Shown here: one piece after another, positions 26,524 to 35,342 of the stretch | How positions within the stretch are numbered: position 1 is the stretch's first letter | Layout of the letters: every line of letters starts with the position of its first letter | NCBI GenBank assembly: GCA_020636215.1 | Contig: JACJYG010000005.1 | Coordinates: 496,001-560,000, forward strand | Source: Lewinellaceae bacterium | GTDB taxonomy: Bacteria; Bacteroidota; Bacteroidia; Chitinophagales; Saprospiraceae | DNA: 64,000 nt | Reading direction: 5' to 3' | Made by a program: the position numbers and the translations under genes | Notes under the pieces: model-generated | The model's database searches: none | What the model was told of the DNA's origin: nothing | Seen by the model: the letters and a program-made list of their open reading frames with translations, nothing else

Positions 26524-29500
26524 TTACTCCTTCGTCAACTTAGCCGAGCCACTGTTCTGCCCGTCTACAACAAAGTTAATGAAGTAGGTTCCTGCCTGGT
26601 AACCAGACACATCCAGAGTGATCAGTTCACCGCTGGCCAGGTCGTATCGGTTGAAGCGGCGGGCGTCGATTTGGCGGCCTTCCACATCAAATACCCGGAT
26701 CAGCAGCGACTCACTGCCCTGTAGCTTGTGTACAATATGCACTTCGTCCTTACTGGGGTTGGGGTACAGCACCTCGATAGCACCTGCCAGTTTTTCACTC
26801 AGGTCACGTGTTCCGGTGACGCCGGTTTGGTACAACCTCGATACTTCCTCTGGTGTCAGCGCTTTATTGTAAACCTTCACCTCATCGAGGGCGCCCTGGA
26901 AATACTGTCCGCCTTCGATCGGGTTGCTGCCCATGCCAAAGGGCCTGCCCGTACTGTTCAGGGTGCCTGGCGCCGGAAGGTTGTTTGCCTCCACACCATC
27001 CAGGTAGATGATGTCGTTTTCCCCGTCATGCACCATGGTGACGAACCACCAGAAGCCGATAACCAGTTCATTGCCATCCTTGGAGTCCATATCGTGGATG
27101 GCGTTCGGGAACTGGGCGTTCGTACTATTCGTCGTCCAGACGATTCTCAGGTGCTGGGGCAGGGAGATTTTCCATCTTTGGTCCCAGTGGCCAAAATCAA
27201 GCACATAGGCTTCTGCATCCTGGATATTCTGGCCATCGACCCGGATCCAGAAACTAACCGTGGTGTAATCCGAGATCAGTTGCACGGCATTGGCCGCCAG
27301 TACCGAATCCTGGTCGCCGTCGAAGACAATCGCCATACCGGTCGATCCGGCCGGAGCATTGGATGGCCCCGGCGCAAATGTCGGATTCCCTCCGATTACA
27401 CCGTGATTCTGATAGCCTGTCGCATCATCGGCATTATTCTCAAAGCGGTACCAGGCCACCAAACCAGGCTCGGCGGTTTGGACCGGCGGCGTGGTTGAAA
27501 CAGTGATCTCCGCAGTGGTAGAATTGTTGCCGGCCATATCATAGGCGTAGACCTCAAAAGTATACAGGGTTTCCGTATCCAGGCCGCCAATAAATACAGA
27601 GGTGCTCGTGCCGGGGATGGAGTCATAATACAGCCCGTCCACCAGAACGACGTAACCGGCAACCCCGCGGTCATCGGTCGAAGCTTCCCAGGACAAAACT
27701 GCGGAATTAGCACCCATATTTGCCATCAAATTACCCGGAGCAGTCGGCGGGGTAATATCAGGTGTTTCTTCTTCTCCGGTGGTGACGATCAGGGTCGTCA
27801 TGGCGGATTCATTGCCGGCATCATCTACAGCGGTGACGCCAAAGGTAAACTCGGTCAGTTGCGGCAATCCAGACAAACCTGCCGTCGTGTTGGCGGTTGT
27901 CATGATCTTTTCCCCATCCTGGAATAGGTTGTACCCGGTTACGCCAACATCATCCGTCGAGGGAAGCCAGGAAAGGCCTACGTTGGTGTAGAGCACATCG
28001 GCGACAAAGTTCAGTGGGGCCGATGGCGGGGCCACATCAGTGGGTGTCGGCGGGGTGGATTGCGCTGTGTACAAGTCGGCGACTTCCTGGTCGGTCAGCG
28101 CCACATTGTATAGCTGCACATCATCAAGGGAGCCGTTGAAATAAGAACCGCCGTCGACGGGGTTGTAGCCCATGCCGAGTGGGAAGGTGGTGCTGTTTAG
28201 TGTGCCGCTTACATCTTTCTGGGCAACCATTGCTCCATCCATGAAAATTTTGTCTTTGGCGCCATCGTGTACCATCACGACATGCGTCCAAACCCCAACC
28301 TGGAGCTCGTTGCCATCACCGGAATCCATATCGGAAATACCGGAAGATCCGTTGGTCGTCCAGACAGGCTTTCCATGCGGAGGCAAGGAGATTTTCCACC
28401 GCTCCTGCCAACCTCCGAAGGAGAGCAGGAAGGCTTCGCCATTGCCCGGAAGCTCATTGACGTTGATCCAGAAACTGACCGTTGCGTAATCGGAATTCAG
28501 CTGAGTGGAATTGGCGGCATTGATCTCATCGCTTACACCATTAAACTGGTAGGCCTTGTTGGCGCGGCCGAAACGGTCGTCATCCAGCTGGGCTCCGCTA
28601 GCGCTGGCATTGTTCCGGTAAGGCGTCATATCGTTGGCATTGCCGTTGAAAGGATAATAAGCCACCAGGCCATCGGCAATAACCGGAGCGGTGCTTTGTA
28701 CCCCGTACAGATCGGCTACCTGCTGGGCAGTGAGCGCTACGTCATAGAGCTGCACATCATCCAGCTCACCAGTAAAATAGGAGCCACCGTCAATGGGGTT
28801 GTTTCCAATGCCGAAGGGGAGTATGGTGCTGTTGAGATTACCCACGACATCCTTCTCATTGGCCAAGGCCCCATTCATATAGATCTGGTCTTTGCTGCCG
28901 TTGTGGACCATCACGACATGCGTCCAAACCCCAACCTGGAGTTCATTGCCATCACCGGCATCCATATCGGAAATGCCGTTTTCATAATTGGTGGTGAATA
29001 CCGTCTTTCCGTGAGAGGGCAGGGATATCTTCCAACGTTCCTGCCAGCCACCGTGGGAAAGCAGGTACACTTCGCCTTGCGCCGGCAGTTCTCCGACTTT
29101 GACCCAGAAGCTGATGGAAGCCAGGGGCGAATTATACTGTATGGAATTATCTACATAAATCGAATCAGCGCCGGAAAAGGCATAGGCATTGCTGCCAAAA
29201 CCAAAACGATCGGTAACCAGTTGTGCACCGCCCGGCAATCCGTTGTTCTCAAACTGAGTGGCGTCATGGGCATCACCCGCAAAGGGAAAGTCGGCCACCA
29301 GGTCTGTCGGTACTTCCGGTGAAGTGGATTCTGTAGCATACAGAGCCGCTACTTCCGGTGCGCTTAGAGCGACATTATATAACTTCACTTCATCTAATGC
29401 CCCGTTAAAGAAATTGCCATTGTCGATCGGGTCATAGCCGATCCCGAAGGGGTGTACCGTGCTGTTAAGTGGCCCAACCACGTCTTTCATGTTGGCCAGC

Positions 29501-30651
29501 ACGCCATCCTTGTATATAAGGTCCTTGGCCCCGTCGTGCACCATGACGATATGCGACCATACTCCCGGCTCCAGTTCATTGCCATCGCCGGCGTCCATGT
29601 CCGAAATGCCGTTTTCGTAATTCGTGGTGAATACCAGCTTGCCATGCGAGGGCAGGGATATCTTCCAACGCTCCTGCCAGCCGCCATGGGAAAGCACATA
29701 ACCTTCACCGCTTGCCGGCAGCGCATTTGCTTTTACCCAAAAACTGATAGAAGCCAGGCCCGAGTTCAACTGCAGGGAGTTGGGCACATCGATCTTCGCC
29801 CCCTGGCCGTCGAAGTTGTAAGCGCTGTTGCCAAAGCCAAAGCGGTCGGTGGTCAACATCGCGCCACTCACCTGGCCGTAATTGCCATAGGCCGTGCCGT
29901 CGGTGGCGTTGCCACTGAAAGAATAGTTGGCGACCATGCCTGCGGGGAAAGTTGGTGCTATGTTTTGAACAGTGTAGAGATTGGCAATTGCCGCATCATT
30001 GAGCGCGCCATTGAAAATCATCACTTCGTCCAGGGCGCCGTTGAAAAAGAGCGCCCCGCCAATTGGATCGTAGCCGATACCAAATGGACTGGTCGTACTG
30101 TTCATGGCGCCCGCTACCGCTTTGGTATTCGCCAGAGCGCCATCGATGTATATCTTGTCGTTGGCGCCATCGTGCACCATAGCGACATGCCGCCATTCGC
30201 CGACCGTTAATTCATTGCCATCACCGGCATCCATATCGGAGATGCCGGATGCGTTATTGGTGGTCCAGACCGCCTTTCCGTGGCCCGGAAGGGAAATCTT
30301 CCACCGTTCCTGCCAGCCCCCGAACGATAACAGAAATACCTCGCCTTGTGCCGGCAAGCTGGCTACATTGATCCAGAAACAAACGGTGGTGTAATCGGAG
30401 TTCAGTTGTGCGGCATTGGGCGCGCGCAGATAACTCTGTTCACCATCAAAGTAAAAGGCGCTATTGGCCACCCCGAACCGGTCCTGGGTAAGGACGGCGC
30501 CGTTAACTACAGCGTTGTTGTCATATCCGGAAACATCATTGGCGTTCCCGTCAAAGGAATAATGGGCAACCAGGTCCTGCGCCTGCGCCAGAGAAAAGCA
30601 GGCCATAATCAGGAGGGTAATGGTTAACCATCTGGATATTAGTGCTTTCAT
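26524..30651 (-). CDS. Secreted protein with five LamG domains, two fibronectin III domains and T9SS sorting domain
   Basis: A 1375-residue protein with signal peptide MKALISRWLTITLLIMACFS. Four LamG/concanavalin-like domains of about 213 residues follow in tandem (starting near 26, 237, 453 and 664), each with a D-RFG segment, WKISLP, the ISDMD.GDGNEL motif and an ALDEV or DDVQLY end. Two fibronectin type III domains (about 885-1075), a fifth LamG domain (about 1090-1275) and a T9SS sorting domain starting near 1295 (LYPNPSKDE) complete it. No catalytic residues are evident. In this locus it is most likely a surface carbohydrate-binding protein, the avidity coming from repeated LamG units. 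The tandem units are so alike in DNA that recent duplication is likely. Confidence 0.88.
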   Translation of the reverse strand: MKALISRWLTITLLIMACFSLAQAQDLVAHYSFDGNANDVSGYDNNAVVNGAVLTQDRFGVANSAFYFDGEQSYLRAPNAAQLNSDYTTVCFWINVASLPAQGEVFLLSFGGWQERWKISLPGHGKAVWTTNNASGISDMDAGDGNELTVGEWRHVAMVHDGANDKIYIDGALANTKAVAGAMNSTTSPFGIGYDPIGGALFFNGALDEVMIFNGALNDAAIANLYTVQNIAPTFPAGMVANYSFSGNATDGTAYGNYGQVSGAMLTTDRFGFGNSAYNFDGQGAKIDVPNSLQLNSGLASISFWVKANALPASGEGYVLSHGGWQERWKISLPSHGKLVFTTNYENGISDMDAGDGNELEPGVWSHIVMVHDGAKDLIYKDGVLANMKDVVGPLNSTVHPFGIGYDPIDNGNFFNGALDEVKLYNVALSAPEVAALYATESTSPEVPTDLVADFPFAGDAHDATQFENNGLPGGAQLVTDRFGFGSNAYAFSGADSIYVDNSIQYNSPLASISFWVKVGELPAQGEVYLLSHGGWQERWKISLPSHGKTVFTTNYENGISDMDAGDGNELQVGVWTHVVMVHNGSKDQIYMNGALANEKDVVGNLNSTILPFGIGNNPIDGGSYFTGELDDVQLYDVALTAQQVADLYGVQSTAPVIADGLVAYYPFNGNANDMTPYRNNASASGAQLDDDRFGRANKAYQFNGVSDEINAANSTQLNSDYATVSFWINVNELPGNGEAFLLSFGGWQERWKISLPPHGKPVWTTNGSSGISDMDSGDGNELQVGVWTHVVMVHDGAKDKIFMDGAMVAQKDVSGTLNSTTFPLGMGYNPVDGGSYFNGSLDDVQLYNVALTDQEVADLYTAQSTPPTPTDVAPPSAPLNFVADVLYTNVGLSWLPSTDDVGVTGYNLFQDGEKIMTTANTTAGLSGLPQLTEFTFGVTAVDDAGNESAMTTLIVTTGEEETPDITPPTAPGNLMANMGANSAVLSWEASTDDRGVAGYVVLVDGLYYDSIPGTSTSVFIGGLDTETLYTFEVYAYDMAGNNSTTAEITVSTTPPVQTAEPGLVAWYRFENNADDATGYQNHGVIGGNPTFAPGPSNAPAGSTGMAIVFDGDQDSVLAANAVQLISDYTTVSFWIRVDGQNIQDAEAYVLDFGHWDQRWKISLPQHLRIVWTTNSTNAQFPNAIHDMDSKDGNELVIGFWWFVTMVHDGENDIIYLDGVEANNLPAPGTLNSTGRPFGMGSNPIEGGQYFQGALDEVKVYNKALTPEEVSRLYQTGVTGTRDLSEKLAGAIEVLYPNPSKDEVHIVHKLQGSESLLIRVFDVEGRQIDARRFNRYDLASGELITLDVSGYQAGTYFINFVVDGQNSGSAKLTKE

Positions 30652-30691
30652 AACTTAATTGTTATTTTGATTAGGTAATACTCAATTGATC

Positions 30692-33600
30692 TCAATACTT
30701 TACAAATTCGGTGGCCAGGTACCTGTCTTCCAATCGCATGACCAGAAAACAGAGGCCAGGAGATAAGTCGCTAATGTCTAAGTAGGTCGTGACGCCATTA
30801 CGGTGCGGTAGTAAATCTCTTTGCTCCTGCCGGATCAACCGGCCCAGAGGGTCGTACAGGAAAAATTGAACCTTTTGTCCGTCCAGGTTCGGGATAAAAA
30901 CGGTGAGTTGATCGTGGGCAGGGTTGGGGCTGAGGGCCATCGCCTCCGTTGCTCGATCAAGCCGCCGCAGGCCGGTTGTCAGCCCTTCTTCGTACACTAT
31001 TTTGAGCTGTTCGGGGGTCAGGGCATAGTCGTATATCTTTACTTCATCAAGGACGCCCCGAAAATTGTAAGTCGTAATACCGGGTAGCATCTGGCCCATC
31101 AACAGGGCGTAATCCGTCGTCCGGATCGGGCCGCTCATCGGGCGGTAGCTGTGCAACTTTCCGTTGATATACAAAGCCATCAGTTCTCCGTCGTAGGTTG
31201 CACCAATGTGGTAAAAGGAATCCACTTCCAATTCCATTTCGGAATCCAGGTCCCCTATAGGGCCAGCGCTCGAGTTGACTGTCCACCGGACCTTATGTTC
31301 CGGGATGACGGAAATTTTCCAACGGCTCTGCCAGCTTCCGTGAGATAGGATAAATAATTCATTATCATTTAATTGGGCGGCTTTAGCCCAACAAGTTACC
31401 GTAATAGCCCCGGTAAAGTTGAGCAGGTTATCGTTAGGCACCAGGATGTTATCATTGAGGCCATCGAAAAAATATGCCCGGGAAGCATCTCCGTTTACAT
31501 CCTCCGTGGGAAGCGCCCCGCTGACAGCGCCGTGCAGGTTGTTGCCGCTCACATCATTGGCGTTTCCTGTAAAGGGATAATAGGCTATGAGGTCGCCCGA
31601 ACCTGCCGAAAAAACCTTGACGAGGATGTTGGTGGAACGTTGCGCCGAGGCGCCGTATTCATCCTCCACTGTCACGCTAATGGTATAAATACCTTCTGTG
31701 AGTGGACTGGCCCATTCCACTTCACTACCTTGCCCTGTGATGCCACCGGCGTCGGCTGTCCAGGTATAGGTAAGGGCATCCCCGTTGCCATCGAAGGCCT
31801 CGCAGGACAGGCCGAGGATTGTTCCCGGCGCTACATAGTCCTGATCTTTGACCAGGCTGATGATCTGCGGCGCTACGTTGATCTCCGGTACAACCTGCAG
31901 TTGTAAAGTGTCGGAATCACTGTTCAGGGCGGCGTCAGTTACAGTTAGTATGATCTCATAAGCGCCTTCTGTATCCGGCGCCTGCCAATTGACGGTTGCC
32001 CCTGTTCCGTCAATCGTTCCTCCGCTAACAGTCCAGGTATAGGCCAGGCCGCTATCGTCCGGGTCAAAAGCTGTACCGTAAACGGGGACCGTCATCCCAA
32101 TCTCAACTTCTGCAGCGGCTGTTGCCAGGGCCTGAATGCGGGGCGGGTAGTTGTAAGGCACGGCTGATTGTCGGTAATCTACTACTTCACCATTCACCAG
32201 CATCTTATTGTGAACATATGTTATTGACCCACCGGCTGGCGTGAGCACAAGCAGAAGGGCTTCATCAGGTGGAATGGTGAGGTTCACCGTCTGGCTGACA
32301 TTCGTTTGAATAAAGGACTCCGAGAGGGCATCATAGATATCAACCGGTGTATCTCCTACTTCCAGGGCTACGGTTTTTTCCAGATTAAAAGGGTTGAAGA
32401 ACAGATAGGCAGGGTACGTATCGTTACTGAAAAAATCTGTTTTCCGCAGGTCGATCTTCAGGATCTTGTCCACGTTGGTCTTTTCAATGATAGCGCCGAG
32501 ATAGCCCACTGATGAGGAACCATAGAGCGCCAGATTGGTAGCCGCCCAGCCGCCGTTGATCGCATCACCCGTAGAGAAGGGAGATAATCCATTGTAGGTT
32601 TCCCGCAAGGCTTCATGGGAAATCACCCGTTGTGGATCATAAGTATTAGCCCAGACGTAGCTGTCCTGGTAAGCGCCCGGGAGGAAGCCAGGATACAGCA
32701 GGCGGGAGGCATTAGCCAGATTGAGGATCCATTTAGCGATCGCCCGGGCAAATCGTTTGTCATAACGCACCATCGGGGCCAGGGCTCCGGCCTGTTGCAG
32801 GCCGTTCATCAAAAAGGCGTAATCGTTGCCATTATCGTTGGCCTCACCGACCAGGCCGGAAACATCAAAGCCTCCCCAGTTGCCAACGATAGTGCCCCAG
32901 CCCCGCAACGGGCCCCGGTCGAATGACCAGTTGACCATCTTTTCCAGGTCGTAGTTGGTTCCCAGTTCCGCATTCATCTTGGCGGCCACGTAGGCGCCAT
33001 AAGGGAGCTGTAACTCATAGGAAGGGTTGGTGGCCAGTTGGTTGAGGTATTCGATGCTCCATTCGGCGGCCTTTAGGTATTCCCGATTTCCGGTTTTCTT
33101 GTAGGCGTGGTACAACACCCAGGCGTAAGCGCCGGCTGCTTCCGGTTCGGGGACGCCCTGGTCATTGGGTTGCATATCCACAAAATCCCAGGCCCGGTAA
33201 TTCATGTACGCTGGCGACCATGGGGTGTCGCTGCCACCCATGGCCCGTACGGCTGCGGCAAACTGATCGGCGACACTGTTGAACTGGAACTCCGCTTCGC
33301 CGAATGGAGGATACAGGTCGTACAACTGATAAAAATAAATATTGGGCATCAGGTCGTACCACCAGTCGCCCCCGCTACCGCCGCTACGATTGTTGAGGTA
33401 GATCATTTCCCCGTTGGCCTTATTGAAATAATCCTGGCTCATCAGCACCCAGTTGCGGCCATTTTGGTTGCTTTTGTCGATGCCGGCGAGGGTGGCGCTC
33501 ACTAAAGAAGGCAGTACGTTGATGCCTTCTCCTGCCGTTGGGTTATTGGTGCCTACGTAGGAGTGTAAACCGAAGCTTTGGTGCTGCGGGTAGTTGATCC

Positions 33601-33853
33601 CATTGTTGTTGACAAACACCAGGGGCAGGTATTGGCCGCTGAGTTGTAGGTCATAGACCAGTGCGTCGTACTGTTGAGCCACCTGTTTCCAGTCGCGAAC
33701 GTTATAAGGCGAAGGCTCGTTGGGCATCTGCCCGATCCGGTTCACTTCGACCTGCCCGGCCTGGCTGAAAGCGGCTTGCCCGCCAAATACCATCAGGGTG
33801 AGAAGGAGGAGAAGTGAAGTTGCTATCTTAGTAAAAGTCATTGGCGTTGGCAT
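30692..33853 (-). CDS. Secreted multidomain protein, predicted helical glycosidase-like domain plus PKD, LamG and T9SS domains
   Basis: A 1053-residue protein with a signal peptide (hydrophobic stretch SLLLLLTLMVFGGQAAFS). Residues about 35-500 are rich in Trp/Tyr/Asp helices (GDWWYDLMPNIYFYQLYDLYPP, AWDFVDMQPND, EAAGAYAWVLYHAYKKTG), consistent with a six-hairpin toroid glycosidase or lyase fold, though I cannot name a family. Two PKD-like domains (about 605-785), a LamG domain (about 795-975) and a T9SS sorting domain (about 985-1053, ALSPNPAHDQ) follow. Placed directly behind susD, it is the best candidate for the surface enzyme that starts breakdown of the polymer. An internal ATG at 33841 is an alternative start. 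Confidence 0.82.
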   Translation of the reverse strand: MPTPMTFTKIATSLLLLLTLMVFGGQAAFSQAGQVEVNRIGQMPNEPSPYNVRDWKQVAQQYDALVYDLQLSGQYLPLVFVNNNGINYPQHQSFGLHSYVGTNNPTAGEGINVLPSLVSATLAGIDKSNQNGRNWVLMSQDYFNKANGEMIYLNNRSGGSGGDWWYDLMPNIYFYQLYDLYPPFGEAEFQFNSVADQFAAAVRAMGGSDTPWSPAYMNYRAWDFVDMQPNDQGVPEPEAAGAYAWVLYHAYKKTGNREYLKAAEWSIEYLNQLATNPSYELQLPYGAYVAAKMNAELGTNYDLEKMVNWSFDRGPLRGWGTIVGNWGGFDVSGLVGEANDNGNDYAFLMNGLQQAGALAPMVRYDKRFARAIAKWILNLANASRLLYPGFLPGAYQDSYVWANTYDPQRVISHEALRETYNGLSPFSTGDAINGGWAATNLALYGSSSVGYLGAIIEKTNVDKILKIDLRKTDFFSNDTYPAYLFFNPFNLEKTVALEVGDTPVDIYDALSESFIQTNVSQTVNLTIPPDEALLLVLTPAGGSITYVHNKMLVNGEVVDYRQSAVPYNYPPRIQALATAAAEVEIGMTVPVYGTAFDPDDSGLAYTWTVSGGTIDGTGATVNWQAPDTEGAYEIILTVTDAALNSDSDTLQLQVVPEINVAPQIISLVKDQDYVAPGTILGLSCEAFDGNGDALTYTWTADAGGITGQGSEVEWASPLTEGIYTISVTVEDEYGASAQRSTNILVKVFSAGSGDLIAYYPFTGNANDVSGNNLHGAVSGALPTEDVNGDASRAYFFDGLNDNILVPNDNLLNFTGAITVTCWAKAAQLNDNELFILSHGSWQSRWKISVIPEHKVRWTVNSSAGPIGDLDSEMELEVDSFYHIGATYDGELMALYINGKLHSYRPMSGPIRTTDYALLMGQMLPGITTYNFRGVLDEVKIYDYALTPEQLKIVYEEGLTTGLRRLDRATEAMALSPNPAHDQLTVFIPNLDGQKVQFFLYDPLGRLIRQEQRDLLPHRNGVTTYLDISDLSPGLCFLVMRLEDRYLATEFVKY

Positions 33854-33897
33854 TCAAATTTAGTTCAGTAGACAGGAGGCGTCAATACCGCTCCTGC

Positions 33898-35337
33898 TTA
33901 ATAACCCTGGTTCTGAACGAGCATAGGGTTCAGGTCCATTTCGGTTTGAGGTAGAGGGAATACCTCGTTTTTACCCGGCACGAAACCCGGCAATTTTTCC
34001 GCCGCCTGTCCCCAACGGACCAGGTCGAAGAAGCGGTGCATTTCAAATCCCAGTTCTACTCTTCTTTCATGGCGGATCGCCTCCAGCATCTCCTGCTGGA
34101 CAGTGGTGGTTACCACAGGTAGGGTATTATCCGGATCATCGGCCTGCGCGCGGGCTCTGGCGCGCACTTCTTCCAGGGGCGCCTGGGCTTCCTGCACCTG
34201 CCCCAGATTGGCTAAAGCTTCTGCCTCCCAAAGCAGGACCTCCGCATAGCGGATGGCCCCGTAGTTGATATCCCCATCGGATTTCTGGCTCACTTCCGCA
34301 TCCGACTGCAGGTATTTCCGGACGCCGTAACCGGTACTGGAATAGGAGGGCTTATAGACCAGGCCGAAATACGGCTCATTGTTCATGGCTACGGTAAACT
34401 TTCGGCGGGGGTCGCCGGGTTCAAAAGCATCTACAAAGTCCTGGGTGACTTCGGCGAAACCGTAACCGGTGCTGAACTTTTTGGAAGCCCACCATTGGTT
34501 GAGGAAGTTGCCGACGCCCAGTTCGAGGTTGGCGTGCTGGATCTCCCAGACCGACTCGCTGTTGTTTTGAGTGTCTTTGCGGAAGTTGTCCTCGTAATCC
34601 GTCACGAGGGCATATACGCCCAGGCTTTTGACTTTTCCGACGTTTTCCAGTACGCTGTTCCAGTCTTTCTGGTAGAGCGCAGCTTTGGCGGCCAGGGCAT
34701 AAGCCGCGCCCCGGGTCGCCCGGCCGATATCGGCATTTGCCGTGTACTGAACCGGCAGCAATTCGGCCGCCGCCTTACAATCGGTGGATACCTGATTGAG
34801 GATTTCTGCTACGGGAGTACGCGGGATCTTTAGCTCGTTCGGAGGTAGGATCTGCGTCATGAGCGGCACATCGCCGAATACCTGGGCCAGGTTGAAATAG
34901 TAATAAGCCCGGAGGAACAATGCCTCTCCAAGTATCTGGTTCTTGAGGCCTTCGTCCATATCGATGACAGGGACGTTCTCCAAGACCGAATTACACTGGG
35001 TTATGCCGGCGTAATTCACCCGCCAGAAATCATTAAATTCCTCGGTGCGAGCCGTATGGGTGAGGAAGTCAAGCTCTACAATACCGGGCCGCGATCCGTC
35101 GCCGCCGGCAATGGCGTCATCGGAAGTTACCGTGCCGAATGCCCAGTAGAAATTTTTGTTATCATTGTTAAAAAGCAGGTATTGATAGGCGGCATTAATA
35201 CCCTGGACGGCGTCGTGCGACGTCTGGAAAAAGTTGCCTTCACTCAACTGCCCTAAGGGTTCTTTATTCAGAATGTCTTCACAGGCAGTAAGGGCCAGAA
35301 ATGTGATTAGAATAAGGAGTAATCTATGCATAGCCAT
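33898..35337 (-). CDS. SusD/RagB family glycan-binding lipoprotein
   Basis: A 479-residue protein with lipobox LTAC (Cys19) and the family start CEDILNKEPLGQLSEGNFFQT. The helical TPR core and the C-terminal RHERRVELGFEMHRFFDLVRWG segment are diagnostic of SusD/RagB. It caps the SusC channel at the cell surface and captures oligosaccharides. The gene is 5 bases after susC, the standard arrangement. Ligand specificity cannot be read directly; the downstream GH130 genes suggest a mannose-containing glycan. Confidence 0.95.
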   Translation of the reverse strand: MAMHRLLLILITFLALTACEDILNKEPLGQLSEGNFFQTSHDAVQGINAAYQYLLFNNDNKNFYWAFGTVTSDDAIAGGDGSRPGIVELDFLTHTARTEEFNDFWRVNYAGITQCNSVLENVPVIDMDEGLKNQILGEALFLRAYYYFNLAQVFGDVPLMTQILPPNELKIPRTPVAEILNQVSTDCKAAAELLPVQYTANADIGRATRGAAYALAAKAALYQKDWNSVLENVGKVKSLGVYALVTDYEDNFRKDTQNNSESVWEIQHANLELGVGNFLNQWWASKKFSTGYGFAEVTQDFVDAFEPGDPRRKFTVAMNNEPYFGLVYKPSYSSTGYGVRKYLQSDAEVSQKSDGDINYGAIRYAEVLLWEAEALANLGQVQEAQAPLEEVRARARAQADDPDNTLPVVTTTVQQEMLEAIRHERRVELGFEMHRFFDLVRWGQAAEKLPGFVPGKNEVFPLPQTEMDLNPMLVQNQGY

Positions 35338-35342
35338 GCTTT

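Noticed and set aside
28267..29322. 351-residue open frame antisense to the LamG gene
   Set aside because: It follows the tandem LamG repeats in a mirrored frame and repeats its own sequence, as expected for a shadow of a duplicated gene.
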